From Dimorphilus gyrociliatus (taxonomy: Eukaryota; Annelida; Polychaeta; Dinophilidae), in contig CAJFCJ010000005.1 of the NCBI GenBank assembly GCA_904063045.1, forward strand, positions 3,873,689 to 3,937,688: DNA of 64,000 nucleotides, given 5' to 3'. Below the pieces are notes generated by a model. The model was given only the letters and a program-made list of their open reading frames with translations, did no database searches and was not told where the DNA came from. The position numbers were made by a program, and so were the translations under genes. Below, one piece after another: positions 10,414-22,800 of the stretch (the first letter of the stretch is position 1; the number at the start of each line of letters is the position of its first letter).

Positions 10414-12899
10414 ATGAAAATGACGTCGAGTGAATTAGATTACGAAATTGAAAGACTTAAAGCGGAAATTGCTCAGGAAAAGCAACGAAAGTTAGACCGT
10501 CTAATTCCTATAAAAATACACAAATAAATGTTTTTTTTATGGTTATTTAGAGAGAGAGATAATTAATTGATTTCTACTGAAATTCATAACGTTCTACATA
10601 TTTTGATTAGTTCAAGTCTTTTTCATCGGTTTAACTTTGTATTTTTTTTATAAAATAGAGAGATTGTTGAACATTCCTACCTGGGATTGATACCTACAGT
10701 TGAGGAATTGGAGAAGAAGTACGGTGGTTTCGATGAAGAGTGTAAGTAGTTACCTGTTACAAATAATCTATACAGTACACATATATGAACTTATACTTTT
10801 TATATATAGATATACTAAGTTAATTGTTTAATGAATTATTTAAAGAATGATTAGCCAATTTATCAATTTTTTTACGGCTTTTTATGCATAATAAATAACA
10901 GAATCTGTCCAACAAGACAAACTCTTAAAGGTATTGTTTACGCAGCTTTGGAATCGATTACGTCAAGATATAAAGATTGTAAGATATAAACTATAAAGCG
11001 TTCTTATATATATTACACCCGTCACTTGTAATTGGTTAAAGCTTTCAACTGAATAAGCTCATACATATCATGTATGTTTTAGTGTATTTATATATATATA
11101 TATATATATATATGTATAAATACAAAACTATATTGTATATGTACAAAATGCTTATACAATAATAGACTGTTATTAATAATAAATACAAAACTTATACTTT
11201 GATATGTATGCCATAAGAGTAATGCTAACTTTAGTTAACAAAAGAATTGATGTACCATTAAACAGTTCCTCCTGATATTACATTTATTCTATTATTTTTG
11301 TTTTTTTTTACCTAAAATAAGTATAACAAAAATGTGATTTTGTCTTGTCGTTACTCTTAATTCTTTTTAAAAGGATAATCCTATATTAATCCCTTAAAAA
11401 ACAATAAAGAAACAAAGAGAAGAGCATTAACAAAAACAAAATGAAAGGGAAAGTTTAAAATGAAAAGATGAAGAGAAGAATAAAATTAAAAGATTATTGA
11501 CATTCGATAAAATTTTTCTTTTTATTTTTTAGTTTCCTTTTCCTTTTTGGTTTTCTTTGTTTTTTTTTTTATTTTTTTACCATTTTGTTCCATTTTGTTT
11601 TCTATACTATTATTATGTGTTTCTCCTAATTATCGTTCAATATCCCAGGTAATGAATGGAAAACTCGATACGAAACTCAAATGGAGATGAACCAACAATT
11701 GCAAAAGCAGGTTTACGTTCTTCAGGATAGAGTGGATGAAGCAAAAAGAAATCTAAAAGATAGTACGTAAATATATGTATTAACGAAAGGCTTAATGGGG
11801 CTTAATCTCTTCTGTATAGCTTATATACGTAATAGAATTCTCATTAATATTTCAGGATATAATTACGCTCGTCATAGCCACTACGTTGAGGATGATGGTT
11901 GTTTGCTGCATGACTTACAATCTATCCTTTCCTATTTTTATAGTTGATAAAACAAAAGAGACATTTTATGCTAATTAGATCAACTTTAGCTTTTATTTTA
12001 TTTGTTTTTTATTTGAAAAAGAAATATTAGATAATAATTTAAGCAATTAGCTTCTCCTTAATTTAGCAAGCATCCATCGTTCAGCTCTTCTCCTTCTCTT
12101 CTCTCTTCTTCTCGCTTTCTTCGTCTTATCCCATTTCAATATCTGCCTGATAGATAGGATCGAATAGAGCCATTTCTAGGACTCTTTTCAAGCCAACTTT
12201 CCAGTATTTCGTTAGGGAATATTATATAATTTTCTCCTTCTTTTAAATCCCATCTCCCTTTTTGGACTTTTACCTCATTTGAATAATATTTTCATAAATT
12301 GCTGTTTTGTTTTTAACGTTTAGTTATCATATACAGCAAAGGCACCAAAATCTGTACGCAGTTTCGAACCGGACGCTCCAGTACGTTTTATTATTATCGA
12401 ACTTTTTTGAGGCTTGTCATATCTATACGTCTATTTTTAGATAACGGCCTATAGCCTGAAGGAATTAGAGAAGAAGCACCATTCGTTGGAAAATCAGCTA
12501 AAGGACTTGGAATGGAAACTCGATCAGGAATCGAAAGCTTTTCATAAAGCGAATGAAGAACGGAAGCAGTTTGCCACCGAATTAAAGAACTGCAAACAAA
12601 CTCAGGCTTCCCTTCATAACCAGCAGAGGGCGGCACTAAACACGTACAGAGACCTGCACGAAAGTCCCCGTACGGATAGATCGAGTATTGGGTAATAAAA
12701 AAAGTTTCTAATTGCGCACGATTAATCATTTTCGATCAATCTATTAAGAAAATTTACCTTTTATTTTTACTTTCTAATTTATTTTAATATGATTAGCAAC
12801 AGCAATATACCGCAAGATCAGCGTATTTTGGACCCAAAAAGAGGACCAATCAGGAAAACTGCTGCAGTATCGAAGTTACCAAAGTTGAATCTTCAATAG
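10414..12899 (+). CDS. CCDC169: Coiled-coil protein CCDC169 (7 exons)
   Basis: Proposed exons: 10414-10490, 10659-10741, 10946-10978, 11649-11762, 12337-12380, 12441-12691, 12797-12899. They total 705 bases in frame, 234 residues; the human protein I recall is about 214. The product is almost entirely heptad-like coiled coil. Landmarks that match the family as I remember it: NEWKTRYETQ near the middle, LDQESKAF in the long helix, and a basic C-terminus with PKRGPIRK. The function of CCDC169 is not established. Oddities: the 33-base third exon is phase-neutral with good splice sites and could be a cassette, and a further phase-neutral 42-base candidate exon lies at 11856-11897 (acceptor TTCAG, weak donor GTTGTT). 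The first donor (GTTAGA) is weak but keeps the frame. Short exons of this kind are easily missed by gene finders. Confidence 0.85.
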
Positions 12900-13962
12900 A
12901 AAGTAATGCAATTAAAATGTTTACATTTGAAAAAGACGTTTAAAAAGAGGAATAAAAGAGAAAATTGATATGAAAAAAAAAACTAAAAATAATGAAAGAG
13001 AAATTTTTAATTGCTTAGAGATTATTACTATTATTATTTCACGAAGTAAACCAAGCCGTCCATCTATAATAAACTATGCGCTACCACTCGCTTTTCCGTT
13101 TGATTAATGAAAATAAATGAGTGGAAAGAATAGAAAAAAAGGAGCTTAGAATAGTGTAAACTATTGAATCAATGTTTTTACTCTCTGTTCTTATCCTTAT
13201 AGTCTTTTCCGGTACCTCATTAGACGAATTCGAATTGAAACTTGATCAACGACGCCGCATAATAAAACGATGCTAAAATCTGGCTATCCCCTTTTCTGAC
13301 TACTCCTCTCGACCTTTCTGCCTCTCTGTCTTTCTATCTCTCTCTATTACTACTTTTTCTTCCCTATCTGCTTGGGTCTCTTCCTTTTCTTCTCGCTTAC
13401 ATCCTGTTTCTAAATGTACTGTCCATCCTGCCCTCATCTTGTTGTTACAGTCGCCAACTTTTGCACACGACTTTCCTGTCCTTATTCTTGTCCTCAGCTT
13501 TTCGATCTTTCGCTGCATAACTTCCACTTTAGAAATTCTTAGCTTTCTATCAAACGTAATCTTATGACGATCTCTTGACAAGTCGCATGTTAAACTAAAC
13601 TAGGAGTGCAAAATAATTGACGAAGCCTATACGCTTTCTTCCCGAGAGCGTTATTTGTTTTTCGTCCAGCAAAACGTATGTACATAATATTAGGCCCAAA
13701 GTAACGTAAATTGCAAATTTATATGCTAATCCGCGCGGAAAATATGGTCTGATAAAAGGAGAAATGCTGCACGTAGTTTGGGAGAGATGGCGAGAGAGTT
13801 TGAGAGTGAGAGAGAGAGAAAGAGAAAGAGAGAAAGAGAGAGAGAGAGAGAAAAGGGATTTTGTCGCGCTGACTCCTGAAAGAGTTCGTAACCCGACTGC
13901 ATTTTGCGGGAGACCTGAAACCAGTCTACGGCTGTCGTCAGATTACTTGCGCACCCATTAGA
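12900..13962. other. Spacer between CCDC169 and the GABA-B receptor gene
   Basis: Contains the CCDC169 3' end, a CT-rich stretch near 13310-13400 and a GA microsatellite at 13807-13852. It also carries one minus-strand AGATGGCG word at 13785-13792. The receptor promoter should lie here, but I see no clear core element. Confidence 0.5.
13807..13852. repeat. GA microsatellite
   Basis: Interrupted GA repeat about 110 bases upstream of the GABA-B receptor start codon. It yields an Arg/Glu-rich false open frame. Confidence 0.9.
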
Positions 13963-16900
13963 ATGTTCACGCGCTTTTTCCTTCTTCTCCTAATACGTTT
14001 AACTACTGAATACAACAATTCAAATACGACATCTAAACTTCCTTTACATATACTTGGACTCTTTCCCTTCCGGGGCTCTTGGAAAGGCGGAGAAGGACAC
14101 TGGCCAGCTATAGAAATTGCTCTTAAGGATGTTAATGAAAAGGAGGGAATGCTAAATGGATACGAATTAAAAATATCCAAAGATGATACTGAGGTAGGTA
14201 TAAATAAATGAAGAAGGCCTTTTCTCTATATAAAGACGGTGAAACGACGACGATCAAATTAATCGTGTGTACTCTTCTCATAAAGCGTTACTGACGCCTT
14301 TGTCGCCTGCAACGACCGTTAAATACTTGCTTTTAGCCTATAGATCTATACTCTAATTTGTCCTCGAAGCGTTCAAACGGATAGAATTTTAGATGAAAAT
14401 CTCCTTTGAAAGCCGTAAATATATATTCCAACGGCTTTAGCTTTACGGCTCTGATTACGCGGTGGTCATCTGCAAATTGATAGCATGCGATTTTTTTGGT
14501 AAAGGGGCGTAGGCAATGGATCTTGTGAGGCTATTATTTATTAACATATGTTCGGGTACTAATATATAATAGGCGTCACCCTGACCAGAGGCGTTCGATG
14601 TATTCTACGAAACGCCCGATTGTTTGATCAACGGTATTTTATTGTTTGATGTCGAATCGTTCTAATCATCCATCAAGCTGAGTTATAGGCCTTTTCACCC
14701 GACCCTTAGTTAGAAAATGCAACTTTTGCGATTAACGCCGACTAAAAAAAGTGTCAACCGCAATACCACAACGATGGTAATCAGCTTCCACACGGAACGG
14801 CTATCGTTATAGAATATTTACTCTGTACTGAGCCATTTTTCTATTTTTCTCCTTCCCCCTCTCTCTACTTTTCCCCATTCAGAATAAAAAAGGTTGAGGT
14901 AAAGGGTTAAAAAAGCTAGAATTAAGTCGGACGTTAAGAAGCGAAAATGGAAAATAATAACTGACAATTGCAATATTGCAGTGTGACCCGGGTAAGGGCA
15001 TTATTCAGATGTTTGAGCGGATCTATCTGAAGAATCAAAAGAGTCTCATAGTACTAGGAGCAGGATGTTCTGATGTAAGTCAAACGACGGCTAGAGTCCT
15101 CAATCACATGAAAATAGTTCAACTCAGCTACACTAGTGCTAGTCCGGCTTTATCCGATAAGAAAATTTACGGGACATTCTTCCGCGTATTTCCACCGGAA
15201 TCCGCTTTTAATGCAGCTAAATTGGCAATGCTGAAGCAATATGGATGGAAAAAAATAGCCACTTTGACCGAAACCAAGGAATTATTCTCAATAGTAATAT
15301 ACGCATCCATCTCTTTATGATTTAACTCTTTTTTTTTATCAAATCTTCTCTTTCTCATTCTCTTTTTTTTTCCCTTCTTTATTTCTTTTCTAGACTACAA
15401 GTAAATTCTTAACAGAAGCTAAAAACGAAGGAATTAAAATTCTAACATCAGAGAGTTTTACAATTGATCCCAGACCGAAAGTTCGCAATATTAAGGTATG
15501 TTATAAAGAATAAATCATTATCTATTATATATAACATAATATATAACATGATATATACTGTATATATATATATATATTTATATATAGGTAATTGGGTTCT
15601 TCCCCTTTTCCCATCTTTTAAGCAATAATTCTGTAATAATTTGAAAAGAAACTATTATTCCTTTGATGTTTTATAGAAGCATGGTGCTAGAATAATTATC
15701 GGTAATTTCTACGCTGACATGGCTCGCCTGGTATTCTGCGAAGCTTATAAAGAGAAAATGTTTGGCGGAAAGTATGTATGGATAATTACCGGCTTCTATA
15801 CGAAAGATTGGTGGAAAGATCGTGTTGACGATGTAGAATGTACGGAAGAAGAGATGGAGAGAGCTGTGGATGGATATTTCAGCATGTCAGCATCAAATCA
15901 TTCGATTACAAACAAAACTGGCATATCCGGAAAAGTGAGTCATGTTTCTTCTAGTAAAGTAATTAATTTCCTAATTATCTAATTCATTAATGACATATAA
16001 GACAACGGACGAATTTGAGAGGGAATACCTAAAAAAAGTCAATTACACGTATCCAACTGGATATGACGAAGCAACTTACGGTTACGACTCGGTTTGGACT
16101 ATTGCTGACGTACTTAATCGAACTATCGAATATATGAAACACAAAGGTTTTTTTCTTTTCTCTTTAATTACGAGGAAATTATCCTCTAACTCTTCCTCCG
16201 TTCATCCGAAAAATGAAAAGGTTTCAATCGATCTATCGAAAACTTCATCTACAAGGACCAAGAGATGTCGGGCATTATTTTTGAAGCTATGAAGGAGACG
16301 TCTTTCGACGGAATGTCGGTAAGATAATTGCCTTATCATAATCCATTATTACCTTTTTTTACTCTTGTCGTTTAACCTGATTCATCCTTTTCTTTTACTT
16401 CTTTTTATCATACTTAAAATAACACAATGATATAAAATACCCTACGGGGAGTTAAAGAAGGCGCGAAACTTCCGGTCTCTTGTGTATTACAACAATAAAA
16501 AGTACTTTTTAGTCGTTTGTCGCCGTGTGACAGAACATTCTAAGTAAGGACTGCAAACAGTATATAAGTTGCTTAGAAGGGCTTAGTAGGCAGTCTAGAA
16601 AAGAAGTAAAGGCGTCAGTTTATTTATTTCCCTACCAAACTTTGAGAATAAGATAAGAATGAGGCGAAGAAGCAGAAGGAGTAGAAGAAGATAATGATGA
16701 ATGTGAAGAAAAACGTAGGAAAGCGAAAAAGAAACCAATAGGAAATAAGTAGAAGGATGAGGGAGAGGTGGGAAGAAGAATTTATATTTAGTTTATGTAT
16801 TAATAATAATAGTTTCCCTCTTTTATAAATTATACGTTCTTTCGCATTTGTATCATCCACCCATTCCGGAAAAATATGATCGGAATTGATTAAGCACTCT

Positions 16901-19859
16901 TTCCGGGTGACAGTTTCGAATAAATCCATTATACTATAGGGCTTAGAGAGAATCGCATAAAATTTCGTCTAATCTTAATTAGCTTTGCTTCTTATTTAAA
17001 AGAGAAAAAAACACTAAAAAAGAGAACTAATGCCAATACTTACATATGCTTTGTGTATACAGCACGCGTTTTGTATATATGTACAGTGTATTTATGTATA
17101 TATGCTCAATATAAACCAGAACAACAAAACTGTAAAATAAAAAAGAAAAGAGAGGAGATGGGTGTTGCTGTTTTTTTTAAATGTTCATTTTTTACTTATA
17201 TCATGTAAAATTGTATAAAAGCTCTATTTTTACCTTTTCCTTTGTCTCCATCTCTTTCCCTTTATTTGTTTCCCAATCTCGCTCTTTCTATACAATTATA
17301 TACACTTCTAATTACGTTACTTTACTCTCATACTTTCATGTATGTATATATATATACTATATATACATATTATATGTTTTACTAATATATATATATATAG
17401 ATATAGATACTTTTGTTTTATATTGCAGGGCAGGGTAATGTTCGATAAAAATGGCGATCGGAAGGGCGTAACGAAAATTGAACAGTGGCAAGCGAACAGT
17501 GGAAAAGTATAAATATTTATCTATAATTCATAAAGATACATTTCGTAGAATTATACCAACGTTAATAGCAATCATAGACGGTAAGTGGATCGCTAATTTT
17601 TCCCCCACAGAAATTGGTAGGTCTCTACGATTCAACTGCAGAAGGGAAGAGGTTATCCTGGTGGGACGAAGAAGTACTGTGGAAGAGTTTGTTAACATTC
17701 CATTCGCTAACTAAATACAAAGTTCCTCCACCCACTTCCGTTTACTTATTACAGGTGGTCATGCGCCACCAGATTCCATTAAGGAAATCGCCATTGCCAA
17801 GGTCATTTCGGTTGCACTTTTTATTGGAATGACGTCACTTGCAGCATTGGGAATTGTTTTATCTATATTATTTCTCGTGTTCAACATCAAGTATAGAAGG
17901 AGAAAGTGAGTATTGTTTTATTCTTTGTACTGCATACAGGCAATTAGCACTTTTTATAACTGTTAACATCCAAAAAGCCGTTACTATCGTATTGATTCAC
18001 CTTTCACTAAGAAAATTACATACTAATTACTTTGGCCTATAACGTTGTCAATATGCAACAGATACATCAAGATGTCCAGCCCGAATTTAAATAACGTAAT
18101 ATTAGCGGGAGCCTTATTAGCATTTTGTTCCATCATACTCGGCGGCAACGCCAATTCGTTAGTGTCTCCAGTTGTTCAACTAATCATGTGCAAGGTTTGG
18201 CATGCTTTTATCGTTACGAATAAATTACTTATACTTTTGTTCTCAACTATCTATCCCTGTTTTTAGTTTCCTTACCCTTCTCCCTTCCTACTAGCTCAAT
18301 CTATCTGTATATCTCCCCCCCTCCCCCTGCCCCCCCGCCCTTCTATCTGCCTCTCCTCTTTTATTTCTCTCTTTATATATTACTCTATTCTTTTATAATT
18401 TTCTTATCTTGCCAGTATAAACTTTCTCATCAACCTTATTCCCCTGCTGTGTTTTCTACCTTTTCCTTTAATTTCCTATCTCTGTCCTGTTCAACTTTTT
18501 AATTTTGCTCCTCTTTTCTCCTCGTGTGCTAACTTAAATACCAATTTGCCTTTATTTGATTATAATTGTTCTTATTTAAACCTAAACAGTTCCATATCTG
18601 GACACTCTCTTTGGGATTTTCATTGGCCTTTGGCGCTATGTTTAGTAAGACTTGGAGAGTTCATAGGATATTTACAAACAAAAAGATTCAAAGAATGGTA
18701 TAGTGTTTGCGTATAACGTCATTGTTCGTTTCGATCCATTCCAGCGATTCGCAACAGGTCATTAAGGACTTTCAATTAATGGCGATTGTTTGCGTCCTCG
18801 TCGGATTGGACGTTCTCATTCTCTCTATTTGGCAGTTTACTGATCCTCTGCAAATTGTATACGTCAATAAGACTTTACAAGCATTCGTAAGTAAAAGTAT
18901 ATGTTACATATATATATATATATTATATATATAATTATGATGTATATTTCACCTAATCTCTTCAAGACTTAGAGAAGAGGTGGAATATCTTGAATAATTA
19001 TGTATTATTTACCTTTATTGAAGTACCGCCATCTATAGCCAGATCCGCACAACGACAACCAGAATCTCATACCCCAAATTCGCTATTGCGAATCGAAACA
19101 CATGTGGTACTTTGCGGGGGCGATCTACGCTATTAAAGGCCTAATTTTAGTATTTGGGGCATTTCTCGCCTTTGAAACTCGTAAAGTGACCGTACCAGCT
19201 TTAAACGATTCAAAATTTATAGGAATGAGTGTCTACAATGTAGTCGTCCTTTGCCTAATTGGAGTACCAATTGCTCTGATATTGAAAGAAGAAATTGAGG
19301 CTTCTTATGTGCTCATATCGCTTTTTATTATGTTTGCAACTACTTTAACTATCTGTTTAGTCTTTATACCAAAGATAGTAAAGAGAAATCATGAATTCCA
19401 ATCGGGAGGAATGTTAAGTAAGTCTTGCGACTCTTCCGCAGCTGCAAGAAGGGCGGATAGGCACGGCCCATTTACGTTTAAATCAGAGGGTAACAGTGCT
19501 GTATTAAGGGACGAAGTATCTAATTTGAAAAATACACTTGAACAAGTAAGTATATATTAAAATATATAAATAGTTAAAACAATCAGAATTAGGATAAAGA
19601 AAAAATTGAGAATAGAAAAGTAAAGAGAACTTGGCTTGGGAAAATGAGAAACATTCTGTTTAAACTTATTAACCCTAAGGGTTTACACTTGTATTATTTT
19701 TCCATATAGCGTGAACGTAGAATAAAGGAATTGGAAGATAAATTTATTGGAATTAACGGAAAATCTCCAATGTCGGAGGAGACAGAATTTACGGGCGATA
19801 TAGGAACAAATCCCGGATTAGATGACAGCGATGATTGTTCGGAAAACGCTATGTGTTAA
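13963..19859 (+). CDS. GABBR2: GABA-B receptor subunit 2-like class C GPCR (14 exons)
   Basis: Exons: 13963-14193, 14982-15293, 15394-15495, 15677-15934, 16002-16146, 16221-16318, 17429-17506, 17611-17686, 17755-17905, 18062-18194, 18590-18697, 18758-18886, 19039-19545, 19710-19859. They total 2478 bases in frame, 825 residues. A signal peptide (MFTRFFLLLLIRL) leads into a Venus-flytrap domain (about 20-430). Subunit-2 landmarks are CDPGKG, LSDKK, VFCEAYKEKMFG and SGKTTDEFEREY. The seven-helix region (about 445-745) has MSSPNLNN after helix 1, FSKTWRVHRIF, and PALNDSKFIGMSVYNV before helix 6. A short coiled coil (DEVSNLKNTLEQRER) follows, as in GB1-GB2 heterodimers. In known receptors GB2 couples to G proteins while GB1 binds GABA; the GB2 assignment rests on several shared motifs. 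The acceptor at 18757 was preferred over one 17 bases upstream because only it keeps the frame. No GB1 gene is in the window. Confidence 0.93.
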
Positions 19860-22800
19860 AAGACTCACGATAAGCCTGTTTTAGTAATATTATTATACTT
19901 TTATGCATTATTATTATAATCATTATCGTACTTGTTAACGTTATTACAATTATGATATTTTTATTGTTGTTGTGTAAAATGGGAAACGAAATTAATATAT
20001 AGGAAAATTGAAAATGCACTGGAGCAATTTCATGCAAAAAGTTGTACACGTTGTATAGACTTCCAATTAAAATGCAACAAATCAAAACATTCTGTGAATA
20101 TTACATACTTCTTTATCTTATTAAAAGGGAATAATAAAAGATAATAAAAAAGCAAAAAAAACATAAGAGTTCCCTAGACGTTTCTAAGAGTAATTTCCCT
20201 CAGCTTAAAGGTTGTGCATAGAAAATGATTTAACATTATTTAATTTTCGTTTACCTATTGCACACATTCAATAGATAAAGCATATTTCTGCTTTTGTATA
20301 AAGATGATGAACAGGAAAATGGAAAAAGGGGATAGAGATGAAAAGGCGATGATAGGAAGAGAGAGAAGGAAATAGACAGAGAGAACGGAGAGAAGAAAAG
20401 AGTAATTTGCAGCGATAGAAATTAACTGAGAAAACAAAAGAAAAAAAGTACAAGTATCTCTGTGTTCTCTTTATTGAACCACCCTTTTCCTATAACTAGT
20501 TTATTTGCCTTTGTAGATTTTTGACAGAGTTTTAAGAGGTGTAAAGAGAAAAAGCGAGAGAGAAAGAGAACAAGATAGAGAGAGAATGATGGAGAAGAAG
20601 AGGAGGGATGAGGGGGAGGGTGTAGGATAGTGACTGAGAGTGAGTGAGTGAATGAATGAAAAAGATATATATAAAGTATATATATATTGCGTAAGCAAAG
20701 GGAAGAAATTATTATTAAAGGAATCCTTTACATATTAAATGTCGCGTGACATAACGATCTGAGAAGGACCGTAAGGAAGAGAAGAAGATAAGTAATTTGT
20801 TACTGGAGATGTACGCATCCAAAATGAAAAATTCTAAATGAAATGGTCCTCTAAACGGGAATCCTCACTCAGGAAATGAAATATCTAATTTATTCGTAAG
20901 CTTGTTAAAAAATAGGAAACAAAAAATAAAGCTTTTTTATACGTTCTGCACGTAATTTTAATAATGAACAGACACTCTGTACTGTGACTTTGTACTTAAT
21001 CCAATAAAAATAATATTAATAATAATACTCTGATAATAGGATAGACTTAAAATAGTTGGACCCCAAAGGAAAAGTCAACTGGACTCGAGATGACTAAGAA
21101 AATAAGAAAAGTTAATAACCCTTTTTGTACTCCTCGAATATTTAAACAGATCAAATGCATTCTACTGCCAACTAGGAGGAAGCGATTACGCACTACATAT
21201 TTCATTAATGGAAATTTTTCCTTCTTGCTTTCGTCTTTTTCTCCATTTTAGCTCATTCGATTTAAAAGGGAAGGCTCAACACGCAAACAAAGAACCAAGT
21301 TGGAACGTGATAGGTCAGCTAATTAATCTAAGAAATTACCTAATTAACATTTTACGGATATTCAGCCAAGGGTCGAAATTATCATATTCAAATAAGACTA
21401 AACATAATAAACAAATCTTTAATAGAGAAATACAACAATTGTTCAATAGATTTCAATGAAACCCAACGAAACTATACACCGTGGTAATGTCATACTTGTA
21501 GTATTTTAATCCAGGGATGAATGACTTATCTGCAAATTCATCTTCTGTTTCTGCTCCTTTTTTCATCAATTCCAATTTTCCAACCCTTCAACAATCTTTG
21601 GCTAACTCTTTCTTTTATTAATGCTTATCTATCAATTATATTTAACTATTAATTGTAAATGTTTATCTGAACTTAAGAAACATTAAAAGGAAGTTTTTAA
21701 TTAATTAAGCTACCAATGGGGAAAGTGTAAAACAGAGAAAAAAAAACAGGTAAATGGAATAAATTAATATTTGCGTGATTTTACGATTTACTCTTGTTTT
21801 TGCTCTTGATCGTTAAAAACAATCCTCTTAGATCTAGAATATTCATTGTCATTTTCTTATAATTCGTATTACCAGGTAAAGCTTTGATAGTGTTGAGTTA
21901 CGTGGGTAATTGTACAGTTCGTGTCCAAACTCGTTGAAAAAACTTCTTAGCTTGCTTTTAACGCAAATCAAATTATTTTCTATTACATTTCTAATGAATA
22001 GTAAGACAAAAAGTTGAAAAGGAAATAAAGTAACTCATACCCTTTAAGTTAATAACAACTTTACTATGAAACTTTTGAAACTCAAATTAATAAGTAGTAG
22101 CAGCGAAGGGCATGGAAATTCGTATAATTCCTCTGCTTTTTCTTTAGCTTACTTCCGTTTGTCAAACGTTCTTTATACTTCATGTGAGACGCTTTTCCCT
22201 CTCTTACAGCCGATTGAATAAAGTTTCGATTTTAAGAACATGATTAATTTTCCCTTTGAATTAATCATTTACAATTTTCAAAGTTGATCTAGAAGCTTTC
22301 TCCAATACTATCACACTCTTTAAATATGTCACTACACCATAAATAATAAGAAAGAGCCGAAGCGTTACGTTCTAGACGAGTACTTTAGGCCTACGAGTTG
22401 AGGTATCTTTCGAATTAGCCCCTGCTAAGTGCGTGCTTTTACGTTTATCTTCTTCATCCTCAGACACTACAGACAGCCTCTTCGCTGTTTCTTGTATTAG
22501 CTCAATAGACGTCATCCTGGGTGAAAAGTAATAAGGAGCTAGGCAAGGTTTCGTGGCGCCATCTTTTGAAAGAGAACATCTGTAAAGCGTCAGTCTTTAA
22601 TATGAAAAAAACCAAATAGTTTGTCCTTATCTTGGCTAAACAATTTCAATATAGTTTTCGATCAACAGGTAAATTATGACTGTCAGTAAATATCAATATA
22701 CATATTTCTCCACTATTTATAGCAATTATTATAATTGAAAGTAAATGTAGTTCACCTGCTGAGCTTTTTTTACATATAAAAGGGAATTTCACATGAGGAT

